Of a stretch of 56,670 bases of DNA, positions 8,390 through 16,599 are shown one piece after another (within the stretch, counting starts at the first letter, position 1; the number at the start of each line of letters is the position of its first letter). The notes under the pieces are model-generated. The model was given only the letters and a program-made list of their open reading frames with translations. It had not been told where the DNA came from and ran no database searches. The translations under genes and the position numbers were made by a program. Source of the stretch: a virus; IMG/VR virus record IMGVR_UViG_3300009420_003189, positions 1 to 56,670 of that record. One strand, 5' to 3'.

Positions 8390-9264
8390 AAACATTTAAA
8401 GAATATAAAGAGTCAGTAGAACCTGTTGATGAACTTACAACCGGACTTTTAAAGCGCGCTGGTAGTGCAGCAAAGAAGGATGCCGCAACACAAAGAGACG
8501 CACAAGCTTGGGCAACAAGAGTTCCTGGTAAAGGACACGCTTTTGGTGCTGCTGAAGCCGGCGCAAAAGCAGCAAAGAGAGAGAAACAAGCTGGAAAATT
8601 CAGTGCGGCAGCCGATGTCAAAGACCGGAATACAGCTTTTAAAAAAGAAGATAATTCACCTAATCTTTTAAAGAAAAAGAAGAAAATCGCACAGACAATC
8701 AGTCATCCAGGATATGATGCAGAATCAAAAAATGAAGGGATCTTCGGAGCAACTACAGCGAAGAAATCTCGGGACAAATTGTTTCTTGCTAAAAGCCGCG
8801 GAAATACAATAAAGAAAGACGAGCCTGTTAACGAACTTTCAAAAGACCTATTACAACGTGCATCTCAATCAGCTAAAAAGAAAGCTGGTCAACAAAGAGC
8901 TGTATCTAAAGTAGCTGTTTCAAGGGTTGGGGATACTAGTCAACCGCCGGGACAAAATATTAAATCGAAACGTGCAGATTATCAAGCAGCAAAAAAAGAT
9001 TATCAGGCATTTAAATTTGATAAAGCAGCTAAGAAGAAGGACGAGTCGGTTGAAGAGAGCACTAAACCACAATCACATGAATATTTTGGTAGTGGGCCGT
9101 TCTCAGGTGGGTATAATGATGTTGCCGCCTCAGTGATGCGAGTTGCAGAAAAAGCTGCAAAAGAAAATCCTGAAGAGAATAGAGGATTTGAAAAGATGAC
9201 TGATGAAAAAATAAATAAGTCTGTTACAGACGCGTATCTTGAAAAGGTTCAAAAAGGGTCATGA
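8383..9264 (+). CDS. Lys/Ala-rich protein with two internal repeats and a capsid-targeting-like start
   Basis: A 293-aa, very basic and low-complexity protein beginning MVKTFKEYKESVE. Two copies of a 28-residue unit lie at residues 13-40 and 147-174. Each starts EPV(D/N)EL and continues with LLxRAxxxAKK. Similar ELxxxxL..Y..KA units are common in T4-like prohead and virion proteins. The protein is rich in Lys and Ala and likely disordered or helical, as expected for an internal head or scaffold-like protein that can neutralise DNA charge. No enzymatic motif is visible. It overlaps the preceding gene by 7 nt and the following gene by ATGA. Confidence 0.7.
   Translation: MVKTFKEYKESVEPVDELTTGLLKRAGSAAKKDAATQRDAQAWATRVPGKGHAFGAAEAGAKAAKREKQAGKFSAAADVKDRNTAFKKEDNSPNLLKKKKKIAQTISHPGYDAESKNEGIFGATTAKKSRDKLFLAKSRGNTIKKDEPVNELSKDLLQRASQSAKKKAGQQRAVSKVAVSRVGDTSQPPGQNIKSKRADYQAAKKDYQAFKFDKAAKKKDESVEESTKPQSHEYFGSGPFSGGYNDVAASVMRVAEKAAKENPEENRGFEKMTDEKINKSVTDAYLEKVQKGS
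8419..8904 (+). repeat. Pair of diverged direct repeats inside the 8383 gene
   Basis: The two coding repeats span 8419-8502 and 8821-8904, about 402 nt apart. They encode EPVDELTTGLLKRAGSAAKK and EPVNELSKDLLQRASQSAKK. Conservation is clear at the protein level and weak at the DNA level, so the duplication is old. Confidence 0.7.
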
Positions 9265-10649
9265 TTTCATTTACGCAATTACGAGAAGGCACGCTAAAAA
9301 CAGCTGTGTTTGCTTTTGGTCGATTTAATCCTCCTACTACCGGACACGAAATTTTAGTCAATAAAGTCGTAAAGGTTGCTTCCCGAAATCGCGGTGATGC
9401 TTTCATTTTTCCTAGTTCATCACAAGATACAAAAAGGAATCCATTAGATTATAAAGAAAAAATGAAATGGATGAAGAAAATGTTTAAACCAAAAAATCAA
9501 GACATTTTCAAATATTCAAGTGATCAACCTAAAGATGCTCTGCTAGCAGCTTCTCTGTTACATGATAAAGGATATGAGCAACTGATCATGGTTGTTGGAA
9601 GTGATAGAGTAAACCAATTTAAAAAGCTTTTACCTCAATATAATGGGGTTAAAGACAAACCGCATGGGTTCTATGATTTTAAAAGAATAGAAATAGAAAG
9701 TGCCGGAGAAAGAGATCCGGATGCAGATGATGCCACAGGAATGTCTGCAGGAAAATTGAGAACTCTTGCAGTAGATGCTGATTTTAATAAGTTTAAAGAA
9801 GGCTTGCCCAATACATTATCTGAAAGAGATAAACGTTCATTATATCAAATATTACGAAAAAATATGAAGTTAGCAGTTGTTGAATCCCAAATAAAAGAAA
9901 AGTTAGGTCCTGGTGCACCAATTGGGAAAATGAAAAATTCAATAAAGGATCCCGATAAAGCAACAAATGATTTTATTAATGCAAATAAACCAAAGACGAA
10001 AGCAAAGCACGGCGCAGATGTAGATGACATTCTTGCAAAAGCAGCCGCAGGGAAAAATCCATTAGCAAAAGAATCTATACTGATGGACAAAGTCTCCTTT
10101 GAAAATAAGGAATATTGGGTTGATGGCGACACTAAAGATATATTTGAATATTTAAAAGAGTTTGTAACTACTAAAACAACAGAAGAATATTATAAGCGCG
10201 CTTTAAAAGAAGTGGCGGATTTTTGGGGAAGATTTGAAATGGCCTTTGGAGCACCAATAGCCTTATGGGAAGTATCTAAATTAAAAGAACATACGAAAAA
10301 AGCAGCTGATTTTATTACCCTATTAGGTGAAGATGTTAATTATGATATAGCAAATCTTTCATATATGTACGAAAGAATAGATGGATTAACTATTAATGAA
10401 ATTGATATTAGTAAGCCAGTACGCCCAAAATTACAAAAATTACTTGGTTTAAAAGAATGGAATAAAAATAGATCTAAAAATGGAAGACAGTTAGAAATAG
10501 GAACAGATAAATATACACAATATACTGTTGATTTAACTCCCGGACAAGATTGGGACGAGTTAAAACAAGAACAGGATAAGTCTAGAAAACAACAATTGGA
10601 AAGATTTGAAGTAATGATTTCCAAAATTATTTCCAACAGGAGCAAATAA
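9261..10649 (+). CDS. HxGH-type nucleotidyltransferase (NMNAT/cytidylyltransferase-like) with extra C-terminal domain
   Basis: A 462-aa protein. Residues 12-200 form an alpha/beta nucleotidyltransferase domain: VFAFGRFNPPTTGHEILV carries the substrate-binding Phe-Asn-Pro and the T-G-H variant of the HxGH motif. SAGKLRTLAVDADFNKF later matches the ISxTxxR-type region of the superfamily. The C-terminal 260 residues are helical and unassigned. The N-terminus MISFTQLREG fits a capsid-targeting-like peptide with L-R-E before Gly. Family members form NAD or activate small alcohols with NTP; which applies here is not decidable. ATGA overlap with the previous gene suggests co-expression with the putative packaged proteins. 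Confidence 0.8.
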   Translation: MISFTQLREGTLKTAVFAFGRFNPPTTGHEILVNKVVKVASRNRGDAFIFPSSSQDTKRNPLDYKEKMKWMKKMFKPKNQDIFKYSSDQPKDALLAASLLHDKGYEQLIMVVGSDRVNQFKKLLPQYNGVKDKPHGFYDFKRIEIESAGERDPDADDATGMSAGKLRTLAVDADFNKFKEGLPNTLSERDKRSLYQILRKNMKLAVVESQIKEKLGPGAPIGKMKNSIKDPDKATNDFINANKPKTKAKHGADVDDILAKAAAGKNPLAKESILMDKVSFENKEYWVDGDTKDIFEYLKEFVTTKTTEEYYKRALKEVADFWGRFEMAFGAPIALWEVSKLKEHTKKAADFITLLGEDVNYDIANLSYMYERIDGLTINEIDISKPVRPKLQKLLGLKEWNKNRSKNGRQLEIGTDKYTQYTVDLTPGQDWDELKQEQDKSRKQQLERFEVMISKIISNRSK

Positions 10650-12640
10650 TGGATGACAAGTGGTCAAAATATTATCCCGCTAATTATACGGCGATAACAC
10701 CCGCAGATATTGAAATGATAAAGGAGCTTCATCGAAATCCTCCTGTTGAAGAAGACAATACTAATGATAAGTCAGATGATGGAGAAGAAATAGATAAGGT
10801 CCAACCTAAAGCATTAAAGAAAAAGTTTGATGACCGTAAAGATAAAGATATCGACAATGATGGAGACGAAGACGATTCTGATGAGGTGATTCACGCTAAA
10901 AGAAAAGCTATTAGTAAAAATATTGCTAAGCAAGAAGAGATTGAAGTTGAAGAAGAGGTCTTTAATCATCATATAGTTCAGGGCACCACCGAAAAGGGTA
11001 AGGTTACTCATTCAGGCTCATTACAACAAATGCAAAAAACAATAAGAGACCCTAAATCGAATTTAGGAAATAGTGTTCTTGTAAAAACCAGACATGATTT
11101 AAAAACTGGTGATGGTTGGAAAAAACATATGCATGCAGAAGATGTTGCTGAAATGTCTAAAGATGAATATAAAGATGATAATATGAAGAAGCAACAGGCG
11201 AAGAAGAAAAAGAAAGGTGATCCGGAAGAGGTTGAGTTTTCCAAGAAACAAGATACAGTTACAAATATGGAATCAGTAGAGTCCGGCAAAGGTGGACCAA
11301 TTGATTTACAACAAGAACTGTTAGCATTAGCCAAAACAATTAGAGGTAAGGATAAATTAGCTCTTGAGGGTGCTGCAAAGTTAATAAAACAACGCGCATA
11401 TGGTAAATTAGCTCCTTACTTAGATAATATGGAAGAAGAACCCAGACAATCTGTTTTAATGATTCTAATGAATGACCAAAAGATTGCTGATAAGGTTATG
11501 AAAAAGATGAAAACAGAAAGCTATCATGGTTGGTTGATGGCAGAAATGACTCAAAAGTATGATGGTCTTACATGGACTGAAATTGGGGAACGTTTAATTA
11601 AAACACCAGAACGTAGATTAGTTGCTCTTGCATATGCTACTAAGATGGGAACAATAGATGCCCCTTCACCTGAAGTACAAAGATTAGCAGATGAATGTGA
11701 GTTAGAGGATTTAGAAAAAGCAGCTGGTTCAATTATTGATGAAGATGATGAGCTAGATGAAGCAAAATCCGAAGGAGAAAAAATTGCAGATAAGAATAAA
11801 GCTGATAATGCAAAAAAGGCTGCTGGGACAAATCAAGATAATCAATCAGATGCTAATAAAGCTGATCAAGACCGTGAAACGCAATCTAATGTAAATGATA
11901 AAGAACAAGATCAACGAATGGCACAATCAGAAAAAGAAAGAGCAGCAAAAAAGAAGCAACAAGCTATTGCTCGATCTAGAGAAACAGATGATCCTACAGT
12001 TAAAAAAGATGGAGGACCATCAACTATGCGTTCTAAATTGGTTGGTATAGCACATGCCGCATTAGAAGATGTTGAAGAAGTACCTGAAACAATTGATGCA
12101 AGACGTAGAGTATTTAAAGAAAAACTAAAAAAACTTGCATATGAAAAGGCTAAAGAAATGATTGCGAATCGTAGTAAAAAAGATTCGGAGCCTGATTTTG
12201 CTCATACAGATGAAGCAAAAAAAGAAGAAGAAGATACTGATGATATCGGATCTAAAATTAAAGAAACAGGAAAAGTTAATAATACAGTAAAAACGGAGCC
12301 AACGGTGAAAGAAAGTGCAGGAGTTTCTTTTGTACGTAAATACAAAGAGAAAAAAACAGAAGAATCTAAAGACATAAAACTTGACACTTCAATATTAGAA
12401 TACCTAGCAGGTAGTTCTTTCGGAAGTGTGAAGCAGGCAAATCCGGTTGGAGCTGAATTTGCTTCTGATGACGCACCCGCTTCCGCGACTTCAATTGCAC
12501 GAGCATTGAAGTGTAGTCCACAGCAAGTACAAAAAATGTTGGACGATATGGTAGAAGCAGGAACAGTTAGTCGCGTCGGAGATGCATATTCATATGCCTC
12601 ACCCAGACCAGCAGAACCTTTAGGAAAAGATTACCATTAA
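10649..12640 (+). CDS. Large charged protein with EF-hand-like loop and C-terminal winged-helix-like segment
   Basis: A 663-aa highly charged protein. Near residues 65-80 is the loop KDKDIDNDGDEDDSDE, matching the DxDxDG calcium-binding pattern and recurrent in T4-like phage proteins. Long Lys/Glu-rich and probably coiled or disordered parts follow (for example around 380-440). The last 80 residues (SATSIARALKCSPQQVQKMLDDMVEAGTVSR) look like a small helix-turn-helix or winged helix. A role in the virion or prohead core is plausible from composition and neighbours, but no specific T4 counterpart is recognised. It starts one base into the preceding stop codon. Confidence 0.65.
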   Translation: MDDKWSKYYPANYTAITPADIEMIKELHRNPPVEEDNTNDKSDDGEEIDKVQPKALKKKFDDRKDKDIDNDGDEDDSDEVIHAKRKAISKNIAKQEEIEVEEEVFNHHIVQGTTEKGKVTHSGSLQQMQKTIRDPKSNLGNSVLVKTRHDLKTGDGWKKHMHAEDVAEMSKDEYKDDNMKKQQAKKKKKGDPEEVEFSKKQDTVTNMESVESGKGGPIDLQQELLALAKTIRGKDKLALEGAAKLIKQRAYGKLAPYLDNMEEEPRQSVLMILMNDQKIADKVMKKMKTESYHGWLMAEMTQKYDGLTWTEIGERLIKTPERRLVALAYATKMGTIDAPSPEVQRLADECELEDLEKAAGSIIDEDDELDEAKSEGEKIADKNKADNAKKAAGTNQDNQSDANKADQDRETQSNVNDKEQDQRMAQSEKERAAKKKQQAIARSRETDDPTVKKDGGPSTMRSKLVGIAHAALEDVEEVPETIDARRRVFKEKLKKLAYEKAKEMIANRSKKDSEPDFAHTDEAKKEEEDTDDIGSKIKETGKVNNTVKTEPTVKESAGVSFVRKYKEKKTEESKDIKLDTSILEYLAGSSFGSVKQANPVGAEFASDDAPASATSIARALKCSPQQVQKMLDDMVEAGTVSRVGDAYSYASPRPAEPLGKDYH

Positions 12641-12645
12641 AAAAT

Positions 12646-13389
12646 ATGTATATAGTGATTGGGAATGGTGAAAGTCGTAAAGATTTTGATCTTAATTTGT
12701 TATTAGATCATACGACATATGGTTGTAATGCGATGTATAGAGATTGGACACCAACCAATCTTATATGCATTGATAATAAAATGTTACATGAGTTGGTAGA
12801 ATCACAATATCCTAAATTAAACCAATGTTGGTTTAGGAACTTTCAGTTACTGGATCCTGATATGTATCCAGTTTTCAGGTCAACACTAACACCTGATATA
12901 AAAGTAATAGAGAATGAGAAAACAGATTATAAATTCGCCTATTACGGACAAGAGATTAGTAGAGTTTTTCATGATGATACCCATACAATGGATTTGCTAG
13001 CAGAGCCTTGTCATTGGTTTACATGGGTAGATAAGCATGATAAAATAAATGTGGTAGATGATTTAAAACATATACCTTTGTTAGATTCCGGACCACTTGC
13101 GACTTGGATATGTTGTGAGACAGAAAAGCCCGACAAGGTTTATTTAATGGCGTTCGATTTTAACATAAATGATGGAAAAGTAAACAATATATATAAAGAC
13201 ACTGATTGTTATGCTCCTAGTTATGCGTTGCCAGTGAAAGCGGCAGGGTGGATTCAGAATTTTGAAACAATGTTTACTGATTATTTTCCTGAAATTGACT
13301 TTATACATGTTCAGGAAGAACGATGTTTTAATAAAGATATTTCTAATATAGATACTATATCTATAAATGAGTTTAAAAAGTTGATATAA
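12646..13389 (+). CDS. Hypothetical protein, possible Rossmann-type glycan enzyme
   Basis: A 247-aa protein starting MYIVIGNGESRKDFDL. The opening beta-strand and glycine turn, the later GCNAMYRDWTPTNLICID and the MAFDF strand suggest a Rossmann-like fold of the kind seen in sialyltransferase-like or MptE-like proteins of phages. I cannot name the family with confidence. It stands 5 nt after the preceding gene. Its stop codon (TAA at 13387-13389) is embedded in a consensus late promoter, so it ends its transcription unit. Confidence 0.6.
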   Translation: MYIVIGNGESRKDFDLNLLLDHTTYGCNAMYRDWTPTNLICIDNKMLHELVESQYPKLNQCWFRNFQLLDPDMYPVFRSTLTPDIKVIENEKTDYKFAYYGQEISRVFHDDTHTMDLLAEPCHWFTWVDKHDKINVVDDLKHIPLLDSGPLATWICCETEKPDKVYLMAFDFNINDGKVNNIYKDTDCYAPSYALPVKAAGWIQNFETMFTDYFPEIDFIHVQEERCFNKDISNIDTISINEFKKLI

Positions 13390-13392
13390 ATA
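13385..13392 (+). promoter_or_regulatory. T4-type late promoter TATAAATA
   Basis: This is an exact match to the T4 late promoter octamer TATAAATA, with no -35 needed. It lies 23 nt upstream of a well-formed AAGGAG (13405-13410) and the start of a virion-type gene at 13416. T4 late promoters are read by the gp55/gp33/sliding-clamp system. The position right at the start of the structural block fits. Confidence 0.75.
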
Positions 13393-13415
13393 TTCAAAAT
13401 TAATAAGGAGACATA

Positions 13416-13985
13416 ATGCCTTTATGGGGAAAAGCCGCAGCTGGTACACAAGCACAAAAACCAAAATGGATTGGTACCACAGAAGGTGCAGTATACAATA
13501 AACAAGATGTCTATGGGACTAACGAAGGATGGGTCATTAATACTAAAGCCAGTAAGAATTCTGGTGCAGCCCCTGAAATTTTAGTTGCTATGGGAAGTCT
13601 AGGTACAACACTTGCAGCACCCTCTGTTACATCAATGAGGTTTACTGCGTCAGCTATCACAGGTGGATCACGAACAGTATCTGTTCAGGTTACTTGGGAT
13701 GAAAGAGTTACAGTTACCGGAACACCACAAGTTGCTATTGCAAATGGTAACCAAGGATCCGGATCTGGTCGAGGACCACATACAGCTTCATACGCTTCAG
13801 GTTCTGGAACAAACAGACTCACTTTCAGCGTAGCAAGTCAAACAGTTGCAACAAGCGATGTTCTTACATTGGGTGGATCTAATGTGGCACTAAATAGTGG
13901 TACAATTAAAGATACAACCGATGGAGCAACAGTTGCTTTATTAGTTCTTTCAGGATTAACTGCAGTTACATTAACTGTAACTTAA
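13416..13985 (+). CDS. Virion structural protein, Ig-like beta domain
   Basis: A 189-aa Gly/Ser/Thr-rich protein beginning MPLWGKAAAGTQAQKPKWIG, a type of opening seen in small virion proteins of marine T4-like phages. From about residue 65 it is a repetitive beta-strand protein (SVQVTWDERVTVTGTPQVAI, then LTFSVASQTVATSDVLTLGG). This resembles an Ig- or fibronectin-like fold found in decoration and tail proteins. It carries the strongest SD in the region and follows an exact late promoter, as expected for abundant late expression. The exact location in the virion is unknown. Confidence 0.75.
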   Translation: MPLWGKAAAGTQAQKPKWIGTTEGAVYNKQDVYGTNEGWVINTKASKNSGAAPEILVAMGSLGTTLAAPSVTSMRFTASAITGGSRTVSVQVTWDERVTVTGTPQVAIANGNQGSGSGRGPHTASYASGSGTNRLTFSVASQTVATSDVLTLGGSNVALNSGTIKDTTDGATVALLVLSGLTAVTLTVT

Positions 13986-14000
13986 TAGTTAACTGATATT

Positions 14001-14225
14001 ATGGAATATATTGAAAATGTTAATGTTGCCCAAATATTGCAACAACAGCAAACTTATAAAACTGAGAAGGGCGCGCTTGAATTGCGGCTTTCTCAGTTAA
14101 AGAGCGAAATTGAGAATGCTAAACGTGGCATACATAGCTATGATGGAGCTATACAAGCGTGTAGTGCATTATTACAAACCGCTGAATCTAAAGAGGTCAA
14201 GGTCCCTGAATTGGAAGAAAAGTAA
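14001..14225 (+). CDS. Short coiled-coil protein (fibre-module partner 1)
   Basis: A 74-aa protein with a heptad-like helical core (LELRLSQLKSEIENAKRGIH) followed by the motif YDGAIQACSALLQ. The related motif NGAIQVSKHYL occurs in the 99-aa protein at 15918. This makes the two diverged paralogues, each adjacent to a fibre-like gene. The likely role is a small oligomeric helper or structural protein of the tail or fibre. Its stop codon directly abuts the next ATG. Confidence 0.65.
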   Translation: MEYIENVNVAQILQQQQTYKTEKGALELRLSQLKSEIENAKRGIHSYDGAIQACSALLQTAESKEVKVPELEEK

Positions 14226-15068
14226 ATGGCAGATAAAACAATTCCCGCTTTAAATACACATGATAGTCCCACGGCGGAAGATTTATTAATTATTGTTGAT
14301 GATCCTTCCGGAAATCCTGTAAATAAGAAAATCCGTGTGGACACTTTATTATCAGCACTTTCTACAGATACGACAACTAGAAGTGTTTCAAATAAAGTTC
14401 AGTCTAGGGCAGATACGAATATTGCAAGGGATTTAAATTTACGAAATGCTAAGACTGTTTTACAACCAGACATTCTTAAAGGTGAACAAAATGATTTAAC
14501 AGTTATTTTGGGAACTTTAGACATGGCAGAAAATACTGTATGGCATGTAGAAATTGATGGTACTTCTGTTTCAGCAAATGATACTTTCAAATGGTGGAGA
14601 GATGGTAATACATCTACAGGAGCAACTACAGTATCAATTACTGGTGCTACTCAAGCATTAGCAAATGGTGTTAGTATTAAGTTTGATACATCTACAGGTC
14701 ATAAATCAACAGATCGGTGGCAAATTGTTGGATTAGTAGAATCAAGAATTGATTTTCAAGGAAGCATATTAGTTGAAGATAGTGTTCCTGACAATGGTTC
14801 TTTTACAAGTAAATTCTCTGAAACAGGCAATTTGCAATTAGAATCTGGAATAGATATGGCATTTGAAGATGGAACAGAAAAAGATATGTATATATCTGCT
14901 AATACTTCCGTTATTAGATTTGTTGGCGGATTACAAATAGGAACTGCAACTGATATAGTTGGTTTTTATGGTACAACTCCTGTTGCAGCTAATTCTACTT
15001 TTGTGGCAGGTGCATCAACAGCCGCACACATTATAACAGAATTGACACGCTTAGGATTAGTGTCATAA
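14226..15068 (+). CDS. Fibre-like virion protein 1
   Basis: A 280-aa protein. Residues 1-45 (ADKTIPALNTHDSPTAEDLL, then IVDDPSGNPVNKKI) match the N-terminus of the gene at 15172 ([20 protein letters not shown]). This is typical of an attachment domain shared by tail or fibre proteins. The middle and C-terminal parts are beta-rich (GATTVSITGATQALANGVSI) and end with a helix reminiscent of short-tail-fibre style proteins. Presumed part of the tail or adhesion apparatus. The start codon follows the previous stop without a gap. Confidence 0.7.
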   Translation: MADKTIPALNTHDSPTAEDLLIIVDDPSGNPVNKKIRVDTLLSALSTDTTTRSVSNKVQSRADTNIARDLNLRNAKTVLQPDILKGEQNDLTVILGTLDMAENTVWHVEIDGTSVSANDTFKWWRDGNTSTGATTVSITGATQALANGVSIKFDTSTGHKSTDRWQIVGLVESRIDFQGSILVEDSVPDNGSFTSKFSETGNLQLESGIDMAFEDGTEKDMYISANTSVIRFVGGLQIGTATDIVGFYGTTPVAANSTFVAGASTAAHIITELTRLGLVS

Positions 15069-15071
15069 ATA
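15064..15071 (+). promoter_or_regulatory. Late-type promoter CATAAATA
   Basis: One mismatch from TATAAATA, at the first base. It overlaps the stop codon of the preceding gene and leads into a 100-nt leader before the ATG at 15172. Transcription from it would begin near 15077, immediately before the first stem of the structured leader. Confidence 0.5.
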
Positions 15072-15080
15072 AATATTTGG

Positions 15081-15157
15081 ATGTCTGAGGAAGACCCTTC
15101 GCAAGAGCGATTCTCAGCATGATTTTAACTGGTGGTGAGTCCCACTACAAAAGCCAG
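15081..15157 (+). ncRNA. Structured leader RNA upstream of fibre-like gene 2
   Basis: 15081-15089 (ATGTCTGAG) pairs with 15113-15120 (CTCAGCAT) as an 8-bp stem with one bulged T. Inside it is a 4-bp hairpin TCGC-AAGA-GCGA (15099-15110). A second element has CTG/CAG closing (15129-15131 with 15155-15157) around GTGGTG-AGTCC-CACTAC (15132-15148, one G-U pair). The SD AAGGAG is at 15159-15164, and CCCTT (15095-15099) in the first loop could pair with it. It has higher GC than the surroundings and no ORF. The function is not known: possible translational control, RNA stability or a family-specific leader. Confidence 0.5.
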
Positions 15158-15171
15158 CAAGGAGATACGCG

Positions 15172-15897
15172 ATGGCCGATAAGAAAATTACAGCTTTAAC
15201 TGCAGCTTCAGAAAGCGCAAGTGAAGATTTATTACATATAATTGATGATCCTTCTGGATCTCCGGTTAATAAAAAATTAACCGTTAAATCATTTTTCGGA
15301 AATGTAACACATACGATTACCGGAACCACACAAGCAACAACAGAGATGATTCATACAACTCTGCATACTGCTAATTTGGCCCCTTCTTCAGCAAATATTT
15401 TTAATAGCATTGTTACTTCACACACCACTGTTGACGTCAAAGCAACAGGATTGGCACAAGGTAATGTTGCAACATTAACTGCATCTGCTGCAACAGCAAA
15501 GATTCATGATGCCAATGTTGCTTTTACTTCTGAAGTTTCAGCTGTTAAAGGTATTTTAGATCTTAATACATATGATAGTTCTGATTCTTCAGCTGGAAGA
15601 TCTTATTGTATTATTGCATCGCATGCAAACAGCGCAGCTGCTCCAAGTGCTTCACCTACAGCATTTCTTAAAATGGATGTAGCGGCAACTTTGACAGGCG
15701 CTTCACAAAATGTTTCGTATGCTATTGATTGTGCACCCACCGGTGGTTATGGTGCATCAGCAGGTGCTAATGTTGGGCCTTTTTTAACTACAGGTGCTAA
15801 TACATCTGGTTCTTATACCGCTCCTGCAAATGGTGCAATTAAATGCTCAGTTTCAGGTGTCACTAAGTATCTTTTACTTTGGGATGGTATTGCTTAA
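15172..15897 (+). CDS. Fibre-like virion protein 2
   Basis: A 241-aa protein whose first 45 residues ([20 protein letters not shown], then [17 protein letters not shown]) are homologous to those of the 14226 gene. The remainder is Ala/Ser/Thr-rich and beta-like and differs from it. This pattern, a conserved anchor with a divergent distal part, is common for tail or receptor-binding proteins. It has an AAGGAG SD and is preceded by a structured leader with a late-type promoter, unlike its paralogue, so it may be expressed separately. Receptor-binding function is inferred. Confidence 0.7.
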   Translation: MADKKITALTAASESASEDLLHIIDDPSGSPVNKKLTVKSFFGNVTHTITGTTQATTEMIHTTLHTANLAPSSANIFNSIVTSHTTVDVKATGLAQGNVATLTASAATAKIHDANVAFTSEVSAVKGILDLNTYDSSDSSAGRSYCIIASHANSAAAPSASPTAFLKMDVAATLTGASQNVSYAIDCAPTGGYGASAGANVGPFLTTGANTSGSYTAPANGAIKCSVSGVTKYLLLWDGIA

Positions 15898-15917
15898 TAA
15901 TTAAATAATGGGAAATT

Positions 15918-16217
15918 ATGTTTAAACGTGAAGATATTGAAAAGCAAATAGGTTTTTTAGAAAAAGATATTCAAAGTGTCCATGAGAGAATAGAAGCAGT
16001 GAGGTCAGAAGAAAAAACACTTCAGGCAACACTTGCTTCTCTTAACGGCGCTATACAGGTATCTAAACACTATTTGACTATGTTTGATAAGGATAAGGTA
16101 AAGAAGGCAGAAGCTCAAAAGACGAAGAAAAAAGTTGAAAGTGAAAAGCCGGCTAAACCTACAATTGAGAATCAAGAACTTACAGGAGTTCTAGAAGACG
16201 ACATGCATGCGTTTTGA
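15918..16217 (+). CDS. Short coiled-coil protein (fibre-module partner 2)
   Basis: A 99-aa protein with a heptad-rich helix (KQIGFLEKDIQSVHERIEAV), the LNGAIQVSKHYL motif shared with the 74-aa protein at 14001, and a Lys/Glu-rich, probably disordered tail. It follows fibre-like gene 2 by 20 nt, whereas its paralogue precedes fibre-like gene 1. The module therefore looks duplicated with changed order. It overlaps the next gene by 11 nt. Confidence 0.65.
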   Translation: MFKREDIEKQIGFLEKDIQSVHERIEAVRSEEKTLQATLASLNGAIQVSKHYLTMFDKDKVKKAEAQKTKKKVESEKPAKPTIENQELTGVLEDDMHAF

Positions 16218-16599
16218 AGATATTAATGAAAATAATATTGATCTTTTCTGCATGCAACATTATGATAATCCTCAATGTATAAGTACAGAGGATTATGGTG
16301 ATGATATGAAAAGATTTAAATATCTGAAAAGACATTTAAATCATTATTTGGCGTCGGGTGAGTTAAAAGAAAGATTGATTCTCAATCATTTGATTATGAT
16401 ATATAATTTATTTGATAATGAATCAGGCACGCGAATATTATTTTATAAAATTGAAGAAAATAGTTGGGCAATATTAAAACCTTTTTTAATTTATTTAAAA
16501 CTGATGCCCAAAATTATTTACGGTGTCAAGGGTAGAGATATCCGAGATAGTGATATACAATTAGATAAACTCGTAATAAAGCAGTTAAGATGCCTATAG
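16207..16599 (+). CDS. Conserved-type phage protein of unknown function
   Basis: A 130-aa helical protein with no motif that I can assign. The central region (FKYLKRHLNHYLASGELKER) and the end (YGVKGRDIRDSDIQLDKLVI) have the look of a conserved small T4-like phage protein that commonly accompanies virion genes, but this is an impression. It overlaps its upstream neighbour by 11 nt and its downstream neighbour by 10 nt, so it is co-translated with the surrounding virion-type genes. Confidence 0.65.
   Translation: MRFEDINENNIDLFCMQHYDNPQCISTEDYGDDMKRFKYLKRHLNHYLASGELKERLILNHLIMIYNLFDNESGTRILFYKIEENSWAILKPFLIYLKLMPKIIYGVKGRDIRDSDIQLDKLVIKQLRCL

Noticed and set aside
15081-15157. Hammerhead-type ribozyme, because CTGAGGA fits the CUGANGA core
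   Set aside because: No GAAA follows a stem II at the required place, and the stems around it do not give the three-way junction. Kept only as a structured leader of unknown function.
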